Shown: in pieces, positions 42,809-52,497 of the stretch
Position numbering within the stretch: position 1 is the stretch's first letter
Layout: every line of letters begins with the position of its first letter
DNA from: JAODBJ01 sp963782465
GTDB taxonomy: Bacteria; Actinomycetota; Acidimicrobiia; IMCC26256; PALSA-610
Assembly: GCA_963782465.1 (NCBI GenBank)
Contig: CAWAJR010000003.1
Location: 682,001 to 746,000 of the forward strand
Direction: 5' to 3'
DNA: 64,000 bases
The notes under the pieces: model-generated
Told to the model about the DNA's origin: nothing
What the model saw: the letters and a program-made list of their open reading frames with translations, nothing else
Databases searched by the model: none
Position numbers and translations under genes: made by a program

Positions 42809-43372
42809 CTTCGGGCCGATGCTCCGCGGCGCGGAGCGTTGTACCCGGTCTCGACCTTCCAGGTTCGCCCAGCATCACCGGCCGACACCGAGCAGGCCGG
42901 CCCGGCGCGCTTCTTCGAGATCCGTCGGTCGCAACTCGTTCAGGCAACGATTCCGCCCGACGTGGCGCACCGAGCGATCGTCCGAGTCCGTCGACCGTTC
43001 GCGCGCCGGCGGCACGCCGCGAACTGCTCGATACGCGCGGAGCCGGTGCCGGCCTCGAAGGTCGATGCGTGGAGGTGCGAGCCGCTCACGATCGGCGCCT
43101 TGTACGTGCGCCCCTTCGTCGAGATCGTGAACTGGGAGGTCAAGGAAGCGACGGTCGAGGTCGTCAACGACGACTCGGCCGGGTTGTACGCGCTCCGCCC
43201 GGCATGAACCCGGGCTGGAGCCAGTCACACCCGCTGAGGGCAACCGCGAGCAACACCCACCGACACAATCGCGAACCCACGCCTGCGCACCGGGCAGTCC
43301 CCTCCAAGAGCCCCGGAACCGTACTTCGCGGTTCGAGCGGGCACACGGGGGCCTGCCCTCGGTGATCATGAA

Positions 43373-43388
43373 CGTCCCCGCGGGGACG
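43373..43388. repeat. palindrome CGTCCCCGCGGGGACG, copy 2
   Basis: This is the second exact copy of the palindrome at 42793-42808, about 80 bases before the mycothiol-type enzyme gene. Confidence 0.5.
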
Positions 43389-43451
43389 CTTTGCTCGCGA
43401 TGCGTTCGGCGCATCGCGAAAACGGGCACCGTTCGTCGCGGGAACCGGCGT

Positions 43452-43457
43452 TACCGT
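43452..43457 (+). promoter_or_regulatory. -10 box for the mycothiol-type enzyme, leaderless
   Basis: TACCGT ends eight bases before the GTG start at 43466, with no Shine-Dalgarno in between. Confidence 0.4.
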
Positions 43458-43465
43458 GAGCGCCG

Positions 43466-44293
43466 GTGATCGACGCAAGCGGGATGCTCGCACCTGAACG
43501 AGCCGAACTCCTGGCGTTACTGCGCGGCCTGTCACCGGCTGAGTGGGAACGCCCCACCGAGTGCCCCGCATGGACCGTCAAAGGCCTCGCGTTGCACATC
43601 CTCGGTGACGACCTGTCGCTGCTGACGCGCCAGCGCGACGCGTCGACCGACAGCCTCACCCTCTACGGCAGGCGGCATCCCAGTTTGGACCTGCGCGGGC
43701 TACTCGATGGGTTCAACGAGGAGTGGGTGACGGCGGCCGGGTTCATCAGCACCCCGCAGCTCGTCGACCTGCTGGCCCTCGTCGGCGAATGGTCCGACGT
43801 GTTCTACAGAACGGTTGGCATTCATACCGCCGCTCGCGAACCGGTGGGCTTCTTCGCGGCGACCGAACCGTCGCCGTACTGGCAACTGATCGCGCGCGAA
43901 TACGCCGAGCGAGTGATCCACCAGTCGCAGGTCCGGCGAGCGATCGGCGCACCTGAGCTCGGCGGCGAGATCGTCACGTGGATGGCACGCGTCTGTGTCC
44001 ACACGCTCGCGAATTGGCTGCTCGACTACCGGGCCACCGACGGCACGACGATCGGCATCGACCTCGGTGCCGCGGGCTCGTGGACGTGGCGACGCGAGCC
44101 GCACGCGTGGTCGGTACTCGAAGGCGTTGACGCGCCCACGGCCCGCATCACCGTCGCGCCCGATCGTGTGGTTGCCCTCCTGACGCGCGGCGTGATGCCC
44201 GCCGAAACCAGCGCGCTGCTCACGATCAGCGGCGATGAAGGGCTCGCCCTCGGCGCGATGGCCATGGCCGCACCCTTGCTCGGGCAGTCGTAG
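43466..44293 (+). CDS. maleylpyruvate isomerase-like mycothiol-dependent enzyme (DinB fold)
   Basis: The 275-residue protein has the N-terminal four-helix DinB-like domain of mycothiol-dependent enzymes: ERAELLALLRGLSPAEWERP, then CPAWTVKGLALHILGDDLSL with the metal-binding His. More helices follow with EYAERVIHQSQVRRAIGAPE, whose His is the second expected ligand. A C-terminal SCP2-like domain ends it. The reaction is unknown, but such proteins transfer or remove mycothiol groups. The start is a GTG with a -10 box eight bases upstream. It converges on aroE. Confidence 0.82.
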   Translation: MIDASGMLAPERAELLALLRGLSPAEWERPTECPAWTVKGLALHILGDDLSLLTRQRDASTDSLTLYGRRHPSLDLRGLLDGFNEEWVTAAGFISTPQLVDLLALVGEWSDVFYRTVGIHTAAREPVGFFAATEPSPYWQLIAREYAERVIHQSQVRRAIGAPELGGEIVTWMARVCVHTLANWLLDYRATDGTTIGIDLGAAGSWTWRREPHAWSVLEGVDAPTARITVAPDRVVALLTRGVMPAETSALLTISGDEGLALGAMAMAAPLLGQS

Positions 44294-44430
44294 CGGGGAG
44301 GTGCGGGGCGGAGACGTTCCGACATCTCCGTCGTGAATGCCGACGGCGAACCATGGCCATTGGTCGCGAGCGCTCGTCCGACGGCAACTGGGGACCAGTG
44401 GTCCGGGCTGCCGGCCGCGGGCCGCGGTGC

Positions 44431-45266
44431 TCAGCGGGCGGCGAGGCCGGCCTCGGCGGCGGCCCGCATGGCGCCGAGTGGGGCCTCCAGTCCCGTCCAG
44501 CGCTCCACTTGGAGCCCGGCCTGGGCCACCAGCATCCCGAGACCGTCGACCGTCGGCGCGCCGGCGGCGCGCGCCGCGGCGAGCAGCGGCGTCACCAGCG
44601 GGTGGTAGACGAGATCGGCGACGACGAGATCGGCGCGCAGCAATGCCGCGGCGAAGGGCAGGTTCGGGTCGCCGGCCATCCCGATCGGGGTCGCCTGCAC
44701 CACGATGTCGGCCGCGGCGACCTCCTCGTCGACCGCCGCGAACGTCGTGCCCCGCGCGCCCGGGACGAGGGCGGCGGCCGCGTCCGCCGCGCCGGCCCGT
44801 CGTGCCATGATCGCGACCACCGCGCCCTGCCGCCCCAACGTCAGGGCGACGGCCCGGGCGGCACCGCCCGCGCCGAGCACCAGCACCCGCCGACCGGCCG
44901 GGTCGTGCCCGGCGTCGAGCAACGAACGGTAAAAGCCCGGCCCGTCGGTCGAATCGCCGTAGAGGCGGCCGTCGTCGCCGAGATGCACCGAGTTCACCGC
45001 GCCGAGCGCCGCCGCGTCGTCGGTGAGAACGTCGCAGGCCGACGCCGCGTCACTCTTGTGCGGCATGGTCACCGACAGCCCGACGAGACCGAGGGTGCGC
45101 ACCGCTTCGACCGCGGCGCCGCCCCGACCGGGCGCGACATCGAAGGCGACGAACACCCAGTCGAGGCCGAGCGCCGCGTACGCCGCGTTGTAGATGGCCG
45201 GTGAGAGCGAATGGCGGATCGGGGCCCGATCACCGCCGCGACCCGGGTCGACGCGCCGGGTGTCAC
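44431..45266 (-). CDS. aroE: shikimate dehydrogenase, split by a frameshift
   Basis: AroE reduces 3-dehydroshikimate to shikimate with NADPH. GTG at 45266 overlaps the mltG stop as GTGA and encodes TPGASTRVAAVIG. The rest continues in another frame with APIRHSLSPAIYNAAYAALG, LSVTMPHKSDAA with the catalytic Lys, STDGPGFYRSL, and the nucleotide-binding VLVLGAGGAARAVA. Adding one G at 45225-45227 (GGG to GGGG) restores AAVIGAPIRHSLSPA and a protein of about 278 residues. A sequence error is the likeliest cause. Confidence 0.9.
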
Positions 45267-46330
45267 AGCAAACCGGCTTGGCGCGCCCGCTCGACGTCGG
45301 CCTGGAACTGGGAGTAGGTGCTCGAGAACGCGTGATGGCCGTCGGCACCGGCGACGACGTAATAGAGATAGTTCGTATCCGCCGGGTGCAACGCCGCCTG
45401 CAGCGACGCGAGCGTCACGCCCGAGATCGGGGTCGGCGGCAGGCCCTTGTGCGTGTAGGTGTTATAGGGCGACGGCGACGCAAGGTCGGCCTTCGTGAGG
45501 TGCGCCCGCTTGTTCACGGCGTAGAGCACGCTCGCGTCGATCTGCAACGGCATCCCCATCCGCAGCCGGTTGTAGATCACCGACGCGATGAGCGGCCGGT
45601 CCTTGTCGAGCTTCGCCTCGCTCTGGATCAACGACGCGACCTTCACGATGTCGTACGCGCCGTACCCCTGCACCTTCGCGCCGTCGAGCCCCACCGTTTT
45701 CGCGTTGGCGTCGAATTGCGTGACCATCGTGCGCAACACGTCGCGCACGTTCTCGTTCTCGTCGACGCGGTACGTGTCGGGCCAGAGCAACCCTTCGAGC
45801 GTCCGGGTGCCGGGCGGCAGGTACGGCGACGCCACCGCGCCGGTTCGGGCCGCGTGCAGGAACGTCGGGCCGTCGAGCCACGACACCTGCGAGTCGACCC
45901 GCTGCGCGATCTCCGTGAGGCGCAAGCCGGGGATCACCGCGAGGTTCACCGCTCGAACCTCCGGACCGACCTGTAACACGTCGATCGCGCGCCGCGCGCC
46001 GAGGTGCTTCCGCATCTTGTACGTACCCGCCTCGAAGGGGCCGGCTCCCTTCAGCCGCGCGTACGCCTGGAACACCAGCGACGACCCGATCACGTCGCGG
46101 TTGGCCAGTTCGTCGGCGATCTGGGGCACCCCCCAGCCCTGCGTGACCGTCACCTCGACCGTCGGGCCGGGCCGGCCCGGCGGGTCGATCTGGAACCACA
46201 GCCATCCTCCCGCGCCGCCGATCGCCACCAGCGGCACGACCACCAAAACCAGCACGAGCACGATCACACGTCGGCGGCGGCCGCGCTCGATGTCGCGGTG
46301 CAGCTCCCGTTCGTCGACGTAGTCGGTCAC
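45263..46330 (-). CDS. mltG: endolytic transglycosylase MltG
   Basis: MltG cuts nascent peptidoglycan strands at the membrane. The 355-residue protein has a basic cytoplasmic start and one membrane helix (about residues 22-46), then a LysM-like region. The YceG catalytic domain follows with LEGLLWPDTYRV, the catalytic Glu in VASLIQSEAKLDKDRPLIAS, VIYNRLRMGMPLQIDASVLY and SPYNTYTHKGLPPTPI. The position between ruvX and aroE, with four-base overlaps, is the standard actinobacterial arrangement. Confidence 0.95.
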   Translation of the reverse strand: MTDYVDERELHRDIERGRRRRVIVLVLVLVVVPLVAIGGAGGWLWFQIDPPGRPGPTVEVTVTQGWGVPQIADELANRDVIGSSLVFQAYARLKGAGPFEAGTYKMRKHLGARRAIDVLQVGPEVRAVNLAVIPGLRLTEIAQRVDSQVSWLDGPTFLHAARTGAVASPYLPPGTRTLEGLLWPDTYRVDENENVRDVLRTMVTQFDANAKTVGLDGAKVQGYGAYDIVKVASLIQSEAKLDKDRPLIASVIYNRLRMGMPLQIDASVLYAVNKRAHLTKADLASPSPYNTYTHKGLPPTPISGVTLASLQAALHPADTNYLYYVVAGADGHHAFSSTYSQFQADVERARQAGLL

Positions 46331-46779
46331 GAGACCTCACGTGCCGGTGACTCGATGTACGCCTGGAGCATCACCGCGGCCGCAACCTTGTCGACCACCC
46401 GCCGGCGCGCTTCGCGTCCCATCCGCGCCTCGCGCAGCGACCGTTCCGCCGTCACGGTCGTGAACCGTTCGTCGAACACCTCGACCGTGAACGCCTCGCC
46501 GGCCGCGGTTCGCAACGCATCGACCTCTTCGCGCACACCCTTCGCCGCCGGCCCTTCCCGCCCCGACAACGAGAGCGGCAGACCGACCACGATCGTCGCC
46601 GCTTCGTGCTCGCGGGCCGCGGCGAGGATTGCGCGGTGGTCGTCGTCGCGCGAGCGTTGGCGGAGCAACACGTCGAGTGGCGACGCGACCGTACGCGTCG
46701 GGTCGGAGAGCGCGAGCCCGATCCGGCGCGCACCGAGATCGACGCCCAGAACGCGTCCCACCGTTGGTTGCGGCGTCAC
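46327..46779 (-). CDS. ruvX: Holliday-junction-resolvase-like RuvX (YqgF)
   Basis: This RNase H-fold nuclease family protein is implicated in 16S rRNA end processing and junction resolution. The 150 residues contain GRVLGVDLGARRIGLALSDP with the first catalytic Asp, TIVVGLPLSLSGREGPAAKG, VEVFDERFTTVTAERSL and DKVAAAVMLQAYIES with the last Asp. It begins at GTG 46779, overlapping the alaS stop as GTGA, and overlaps mltG at its end. Confidence 0.94.
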   Translation of the reverse strand: MTPQPTVGRVLGVDLGARRIGLALSDPTRTVASPLDVLLRQRSRDDDHRAILAAAREHEAATIVVGLPLSLSGREGPAAKGVREEVDALRTAAGEAFTVEVFDERFTTVTAERSLREARMGREARRRVVDKVAAAVMLQAYIESPAREVS

Positions 46780-49407
46780 CGGCGCCAGCTCACCGCCTGC
46801 GCTTGCACCTGGGCCAGCGCATCGTCGACCAGGTCGCCGCGCGGGCCTCCACCTACGAACAGCTCCGCGTTCTTCCCGCCACCACCGCCGAACACCTTCG
46901 CGCCGGGCAGCCCGATGTTGGCCGCCGACGCTCCGTCGGCCAGGAGATCGGCACTCACCGCAACCGCGACGGCACCTTTGCCGTCGGTGGTCGTGCCGAC
47001 GAGCGCCACGACGCCGGAGCCGACGACCCGCAGTGTCGCCTGCGCGAGCTGGCGCAGCTCGTCGTTCGCCAGGCCGTCGCGGCGCGCGACGACGACACCG
47101 CCGTCGGCGAGCGCAGCCAGTTCGGTGGCGATACTCGCCGCCTCTCGCGCCTTGAGCCGGGTGATCTCTTCGTTCAAGGCCTTCATCTGGTCGACGAGAC
47201 GTTCCACCTTCTCGGGCACCTCACGGGGTGTCGCTCGCAACGCGGTGCTGACGCGCCGGAGCATCGTTTCCTCGTCACGGATGAAGTCGAGCGCGGCATC
47301 GCCGGTGACGGCCTCGATCCGCCGAAGGTTGGACCCGATCGAACCTTCGCTCACGATCTTGATCGGGCCGATGAAACCCAACGCGTGCACGTGGGTACCG
47401 CCGCACAACTCGATCGAGTGCTCGCCGGCTTCGAGCACCCGTACGACATCGCCGTACTTGTCGCCGAAGAAGGCGATCGCACCCAGCGATTGAGCCTCGC
47501 TCATCGTCGTCTCGTAGTGGCGGACCGGTGCATCGCTGATCACCTCGGCGTTGGCCAACGCCTCGACCTCGGCCAGCTGCTCGGGCGCCACCGCCTCGAA
47601 GTGACTGAAGTCGAACCGGAGACGATCAGGCCCGACGTACGAACCGGCCTGCTGGACGTGGGAGCCGAGCACCTTGCGCAGCGCGTAGTGCAGGATGTGG
47701 GTCGCGGTGTGGTTGCGGCGGATCGCGTCACGCCGGGGCCCGTCGATACCGGCCGTTGCCTCGTCGCCTTCGCTCACGCTCCCCGCGACCACGCGGCCCC
47801 GATGGACGACGAGCACCCCCGGCAACCCGTACTGGGTGTCGGCCACGTCGACGCGCGCACCGGATTCGGTCGTGATCTCACCGGTGTCGCCGACCTGGCC
47901 CCCCGATTCCGCGTAGAACGGGGTGCGCTCGAGGACGAGATCGATCTCGTCGCCTTCGCCGGCGCGGGCGACCCGCTCCCCGTTCGCGATCATCGCGACG
48001 ACGCGCGAACGCGACGTGTATTCCTGGCGGCCGGTGAACTCCGTCGGCGCGCTCTCGGTGAGGATCTCGCGGTAGAGGTCGACCGGGGTGCCGGTCGCGC
48101 CGCCGGCTTCTTTGTGCGCGCGCTGCGCCCGTTCACGTTGCGCCTGCATGCCCGCCCGGAACCCTTCGAGGTCGACGGCGCGCCCGCGTTCCGCGGCGAT
48201 CTCGGCGGTGAGGTCGATCGGGAAACCGAGCGAGTCGTGCAGGAAGAAGGCATCGTCGCCGCTGACGTCGCCCTTCGCGAGGAGGTCGTCGAGCATCTCG
48301 AGACCGCGCGCGAGCGTGCCCCGGAAGCGCTCCTCTTCACGGGCGACGGTTTTGACGACCAGATCGCGATCGTTCACCAGCTGCGGGTACGCGTTGCCCA
48401 TCACGTCGACCGTCGCGGCGACGAGCGCCGGCGTCACCAGGTCGTGCGCGCCGAGCAGGTACGCGTGGCGCACGGCGCGGCGGATGATGCGTCGCAGCAC
48501 GTAGCCGCGTTCCTCGTTCGACGGCACGACGCCGTCGCTCACCATGAAGCTCATCGCGCGGCCGTGCTCGGCGAGGATGCGCAACGAAACGTCGCGCCGG
48601 TCGTCGTCGCCGTAACGCACACCCGTCAGCTCGGACGCGACGCCGATCAGCCGGCGGAACACGTCGGTGTCCCAGATCGTGTCGACACCCTGGACGACCG
48701 TCATCAGCCGTTCGAGGCCCATGCCGGTGTCGATGCTCGGCTTGGGCAGCGGGACCCGGGTGCCGTCGGCCTGCTGGTCGAACTGCATGAACACGAGGTT
48801 CCAGATCTCGGGGTACCGCGCGTGCCCGGTGGCCGGCCCGCCGTCGGCGCCGACCTCGGGACCGAGGTCGAAGAAGATCTCCGACGACGGCCCGCACGGC
48901 CCGGTGTCGCCCATGCGCCAGAAGTTGTCGTCGTCGAGGCGTTGGATACGGTCGGCGGGCATCCCGACGCGGTCGCGCCAGATGGCCGCCGCGTCGTCGT
49001 CGTCGACGTGGACGGTGACCCACAGGCGATCACGTTCGAGACCGAGCACCTCGGTGATGAACTCGTACGCCCACGGGATGACCTCGGCCTTGAAGTAGTC
49101 GCCGAAGCTGAAATTGCCGAGCATCTCGAAGAAGCAGAGGTGGCGGTTCGTGTGGCCGACCTCTTCGAGGTCGTTCTGCTTCCCCCCCGCGCACGCACTT
49201 CTGCACCGAGACGGCCCGCGGGTACGGTGCTTGCTCTTCGCCCGTGAAATACGGCTTGAACGGCACCATCCCCGCGATGGTGAACAGCACCGTCTTGTCG
49301 TGCGGGATGATGCTCGCCGACGGGACGCGCGTGTGCCCACGGTCGGTGAAGAACTCGGTGAAGGCCGCGCGGAGCTCGTCGGCGGTCTTCGGGCGGTTGG
49401 GAGACAT
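46776..49407 (-). CDS. alaS: alanyl-tRNA synthetase, split by a frameshift
   Basis: AlaRS charges tRNA-Ala and edits mischarged Ser and Gly. It begins at ATG 49407 with RAAFTEFFTDRGHTRVPSAS and FTIAGMVPFKPYFTG. After VQKCVR near 49190 the frame changes and continues GGKQNDLEEVGHTNRHLCFF, the aminoacylation core, then RNHTATHILHYALRKVLG and CGGTHVHALGFIGPI of the editing domain and the C-terminal DHHA1 part. The family reads QKCVRAGGK, so two bases appear to be missing from the CG-rich run at 49182-49194. Restored length is about 877 residues, normal for AlaRS. Confidence 0.93.
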
Positions 49408-49417
49408 TGGCCCGAGG

Positions 49418-49660
49418 CTACTGCCAGCGCCGTCCGACTTCGGCCCGCAAATCGGCCTCCCGGTGCTGCATGGCGCTACGCCCTTCCTGCACCGCGGCGA
49501 GCGCGTCCCGGCGCAGCGAATCGGCGCGACCGATGACGCGTTCGGCAACCTCCGGGGGCGTGAACCGCCGCGCGACGCGCCGGGCACGGCGGGCCACCGC
49601 GTACGACGACCCGAGCCCGAGCACGAACCCGGTCGTCATCCAACGCGCTCGCTTGAACAT
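49418..49660 (-). CDS. small membrane-associated protein downstream of DUF948 (80 aa)
   Basis: The 80-residue protein starts RARWMTTGFVLGLGSSYAVA, a short hydrophobic segment, and continues with RRARRVARRFTPPEVAERVI and an amphipathic helix. Its length and position between a DUF948 gene and alaS match the small DUF6167-like protein found there in streptomycetes. The function is unknown. Confidence 0.7.
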   Translation of the reverse strand: MFKRARWMTTGFVLGLGSSYAVARRARRVARRFTPPEVAERVIGRADSLRRDALAAVQEGRSAMQHREADLRAEVGRRWQ

Positions 49661-49672
49661 CGCGACGAGCCC

Positions 49673-50083
49673 TCAGGACGCGCGCCGGCCCCGCCGGCGG
49701 CGCTCGGTCTTGAGGTCGGTCGCGGGCGGCTCCGACGAGCGCATGCGCTGCGCGGCGCGTGAGACGCCGGTGCCCACCGCCATTGCCTTCACGACCGGGT
49801 TCGCGAACGTCCGGTAGGCGAGCCGGCCCGCGGAGTCGACCGCGTCCTCGAGCCGTTCGGCCGACGACACGAGCCGGTCGACACGTTCCACTTCGTCGCC
49901 CGCGGTGCGCGCGGTGTCGCGCAACTCGAGCAGCAGTGGCACCGCCTCGGCCCGCAGCACGTCGACCGTCGCGCGCAGCTCACGCAGGGTGCGGCCGAGC
50001 GCGAGGAGCGACATCGCGAGCACGCCGACGAAGAACGCGACGATCACGATCGTCGCGACGGCCAGCACGTCAGATGTGCTCAT
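49673..50083 (-). CDS. DUF948-type membrane protein
   Basis: The 136-residue protein has one N-terminal membrane helix (VLAVATIVIVAFFVGVLAMS), then a long helical region with RELRATVDVLRAEAVPLLLE and a basic C-terminus. This is the layout of DUF948 proteins, which are often encoded next to alaS in actinobacteria. ATG at 50083 lies inside the last codons of rarA (14-base overlap). The function is unknown. Confidence 0.78.
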   Translation of the reverse strand: MSTSDVLAVATIVIVAFFVGVLAMSLLALGRTLRELRATVDVLRAEAVPLLLELRDTARTAGDEVERVDRLVSSAERLEDAVDSAGRLAYRTFANPVVKAMAVGTGVSRAAQRMRSSEPPATDLKTERRRRGRRAS

Positions 50084-51431
50084 CACCCTCCTCGCCCTGC
50101 CGTTGCGCGATCCGCCGGCGCCTGCGAGCGGTGTGCGCTTTTGCCATCTCCGCCTCCGCCCCGTGCGAACCCGGCTCGTAGAACTGCTCACCTGCGACCT
50201 CGTCGGGCAGGTGTTCCTGCGGTACCCAGCCTTCGGGGGCGTCGTGAGGATACTGGTAGCCCTCGCCGTGACCGAGGATGCGCGCGCTGCGGTAATGGGC
50301 GTCGCGCAGGTGGATCGGCACCGGGCCGGCCCGCCGGTTCCGGACCGCCTCCGTGGCCGACCAGAGCGCCTTGGCCGCCGTGTTGCTCTTCGGCGCCAGG
50401 GCGAGGTGCACAACCGCCTGCGCGAGGTTCAACTGGGCTTCCGGGAGACCGACGAACTCGACCGCGCGCGCCGCGGCGTCGGCGACGAGCAGGCTCTGCG
50501 GGTCGGCGAGACCGATGTCTTCCGACGCGAGGATCACGAGCCGGCGGGCGATGAAACGCGCGTCCTCCCCCGCCTCCAGCATGCGCGCCAGCCAGTAGAC
50601 GCCCGCGTCGGGGTCGGAACCGCGAATGCTCTTGATGAACGCGGAGATGACGTCGTAGTGCTCGTCGTCGCCGTAACGAAGACTGCGCATCGCAGTCGCC
50701 GCTTCCGCATCTTCGAGCGTGATGAGGCTGCGACCATCCTCGACGCACAACGCGTGCGCGACTTCGAGCACCGTGAGCACGTGGCGCGCGTCGCCTTCGG
50801 CCCGGTCGACGATGTGCTCGAGGGCGTCGCCGCTGATCTTCGTCGCTTCGTCGCCGAGGCCGCGCTCGGCGTCGCGCAACGCGCGGTGTACCAGCTCGCG
50901 TTCGTCGTCGTTCGTGAGCGGTTCGAGGCGGAACAACGTCGAGCGTGACAGCAGCGGCCCGGTGAGCGAGAAGAACGGGTTCTCGGTGGTCGCGCCGATG
51001 AGCACGAGCAACCCTTCTTCGACGTGCGGCAGCAGCACGTCTTGCTGCGCCCGGTTGAACCGGTGCACCTCGTCGAGGAACAGGATCGTTCCCTGCCCGT
51101 GCTCACCGAGACGGTTGCGGGCCTCCTGCGCGGCTTCGCGCACGTCTTTCACCCCCGCGGTGACCGCCGACAGGGTGACGAACGCCTTCTCGGTCGCACC
51201 CGCGATCAGGCGGGCGATCGTGGTCTTGCCCGTACCCGGCGGCCCCCAGAGGATCAGGCTGTTCAGCCGGTCCGACTCGATGAGCACCCGCAACGGGCGT
51301 CCCTTCCCGAGCAGGTGGCGCTGACCGACCACCTCGTCGAGCGAGCGCGGCCGCAACCGTGCGGCGAGTGGGGCGCGCCCGGTCAGGCGCGCTTCGACCG
51401 CGGCGGCGAACAGATTGGGCGACTGCCCCAT
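50070..51431 (-). CDS. rarA: replication-associated recombination protein A (RarA/MgsA)
   Basis: RarA is a clamp-loader-like AAA+ ATPase acting at stalled replication forks. The 453-residue protein has PLAARLRPRSLDEVVGQRHL, Walker A WGPPGTGKTT, Walker B TILFLDEVHRFNRAQQD, sensor 1 IGATTENPFF, and the C-terminal helical domain with SAFIKSIRGSDPDAGVYWLA. ATG at 51431 fits the family start and has a TAGGAT box exactly seven bases upstream with no Shine-Dalgarno. It heads the rarA-DUF948-alaS-ruvX-mltG-aroE run. Confidence 0.95.
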   Translation of the reverse strand: MGQSPNLFAAAVEARLTGRAPLAARLRPRSLDEVVGQRHLLGKGRPLRVLIESDRLNSLILWGPPGTGKTTIARLIAGATEKAFVTLSAVTAGVKDVREAAQEARNRLGEHGQGTILFLDEVHRFNRAQQDVLLPHVEEGLLVLIGATTENPFFSLTGPLLSRSTLFRLEPLTNDDERELVHRALRDAERGLGDEATKISGDALEHIVDRAEGDARHVLTVLEVAHALCVEDGRSLITLEDAEAATAMRSLRYGDDEHYDVISAFIKSIRGSDPDAGVYWLARMLEAGEDARFIARRLVILASEDIGLADPQSLLVADAAARAVEFVGLPEAQLNLAQAVVHLALAPKSNTAAKALWSATEAVRNRRAGPVPIHLRDAHYRSARILGHGEGYQYPHDAPEGWVPQEHLPDEVAGEQFYEPGSHGAEAEMAKAHTARRRRRIAQRQGEEGDEHI

Positions 51432-51438
51432 CCGCGAG

Positions 51439-51444
51439 ATCCTA
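51439..51444 (-). promoter_or_regulatory. -10 box for rarA, leaderless
   Basis: TAGGAT on the coding strand ends seven bases before the ATG of rarA, with no Shine-Dalgarno. This should start a leaderless transcript. Confidence 0.5.
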
Positions 51445-51473
51445 CGGCCCCCACCCGCCGCCGCCACCCCCCA

Positions 51474-51525
51474 CCCGGTTGTGTCACTTGTACCCCTGCA
51501 GCGGGGTAGAAACGACACAACCGGG
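51474..51525. repeat. palindrome left of the DUF559 gene
   Basis: CCCGGTTGTGTCACTTGTACCCC and its partner form a 23-bp stem with three mismatches around a short loop. It begins eight bases after the stop of the DUF559 gene. Its left arm is the same 20-mer (GGTTGTGTCACTTGTACCCC) found in the palindrome at 52498-52543. It may be a terminator or the end of a mobile unit. Confidence 0.75.
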
Positions 51526-51532
51526 CGGGAGG

Positions 51533-52453
51533 TCACGCGGCGCGACCGGCCGCGGCCCGGAGCACATCGGCCGTGCGATCGACCATCACGTGGTCGGGCG
51601 TCTGGCCGGTGAAAATGAGCGGCTGCCATCGATCGCTCGACAGGGCGGTGATCCGCTCGCTGTCGTACACGACGGCACTCGGCGTGCCATGCCAGGCCAC
51701 GCCGTAGTACTCGATGAACACACGCTGCGCCGGGTACGCGTAGTCGAGGTAATACGTACGGCCCTTCGATGCAACACGGTGTTGCTGCACTGGTGCCGGC
51801 AAGCCGGCCCGCACCAGCACGTCGAGCACCCGGCGTTCCTCACGGCTGCCACCCGGGTTGTATGCCGACGGACGTTCGTCGAGGACCGCCTGCACAACGG
51901 AGAGCCGTCGCCCCGGTCCGGAACGACCTCTCGCGACGAGCTCACGCAGGCGAGGAAGCGACGCGACATTGCGGCGCAGGCCGTCGTCGAGGTTCCGGGC
52001 GAGCTGGAACTGCGACAGCACCGTCGAACAGTCGATCAAGGTGCGCTCGAACGTCGTCACCGGTATCCCGGCCCGCTCGGTGACGTCTTCGCTCGGCAAC
52101 GACGTCACGTGGTGCACCGTGAGACCTTCGATCCGCACCCGCCGATCGCGCCGACTGCTGATCTCGAGGGTCAGGTACGGCAGCGCGGCAAATTGCCACA
52201 GGGTCGCAGCCGACGAATGCGAGGCAGCCGCACCGTCGCCCGCGAGCAGCACCGCGCCGTGCAGTCGTTGGTCCCAGGTGGCCGGCGCACCGGCAAACGC
52301 GAACACACCCCGATGCTGGGGGCGCAGCCATCCCCGTTCGACCAAGGAGGCGATCGCCTTGTCGGTCACGCCGGCGTCGAGGAGTTGCCGGCGGCACACC
52401 AGCCCGTGCTGCCGCTCGGCGAGCGGGAACACTGCGCTGAGGTCGACCGTCAT
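51533..52453 (-). CDS. AbiEi-like N-terminal / DUF559-type protein
   Basis: The 306-residue protein starts with a winged-helix region like the AbiEi antitoxin N-terminus (RRQLLDAGVTDKAIASLVER and GWLRPQHRGVFAFAG), has a middle segment with ISSRRDRRVRIEGLTVHHVT, and ends in a domain with YYLDYAYPAQRVFIEYYGVA, which fits the DUF559 restriction-endonuclease-like fold. Proteins of this type are numerous in actinobacterial genomes and have no settled role. ATG at 52453 has a TAGGGT box seven bases upstream. It sits alone between two near-identical palindromes. Confidence 0.75.
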   Translation of the reverse strand: MTVDLSAVFPLAERQHGLVCRRQLLDAGVTDKAIASLVERGWLRPQHRGVFAFAGAPATWDQRLHGAVLLAGDGAAASHSSAATLWQFAALPYLTLEISSRRDRRVRIEGLTVHHVTSLPSEDVTERAGIPVTTFERTLIDCSTVLSQFQLARNLDDGLRRNVASLPRLRELVARGRSGPGRRLSVVQAVLDERPSAYNPGGSREERRVLDVLVRAGLPAPVQQHRVASKGRTYYLDYAYPAQRVFIEYYGVAWHGTPSAVVYDSERITALSSDRWQPLIFTGQTPDHVMVDRTADVLRAAAGRAA

Positions 52454-52460
52454 GGGGGGC

Positions 52461-52466
52461 ACCCTA
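52461..52466 (-). promoter_or_regulatory. -10 box for the DUF559-type gene, leaderless
   Basis: TAGGGT on the coding strand ends seven bases before the ATG at 52453. The gene therefore seems to carry its own promoter between the two palindromes. Confidence 0.45.
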
Positions 52467-52497
52467 CGGACGAGGTGAGACAGCAACCCCGTCCCTC

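Larger units (their letters stand above)
42584..43465. other. intergenic region with two copies of a palindrome
   Basis: No frame here is convincing. The plus-strand frame ending at 43207 has a reasonable last 40 residues but an arginine-rich remainder. The palindrome CGTCCCCGCGGGGACG occurs at 42793-42808 and again at 43373-43388, each followed by CTT. The promoter of the DUF4388-pilB operon should lie near 42600-42660, but I cannot place it. Confidence 0.4.

Noticed and set aside
42713..43207. A 164-residue plus-strand gene
   Set aside because: Only the last 40 or so residues look protein-like. The rest is arginine-rich, includes the repeated palindrome, and has no good start.
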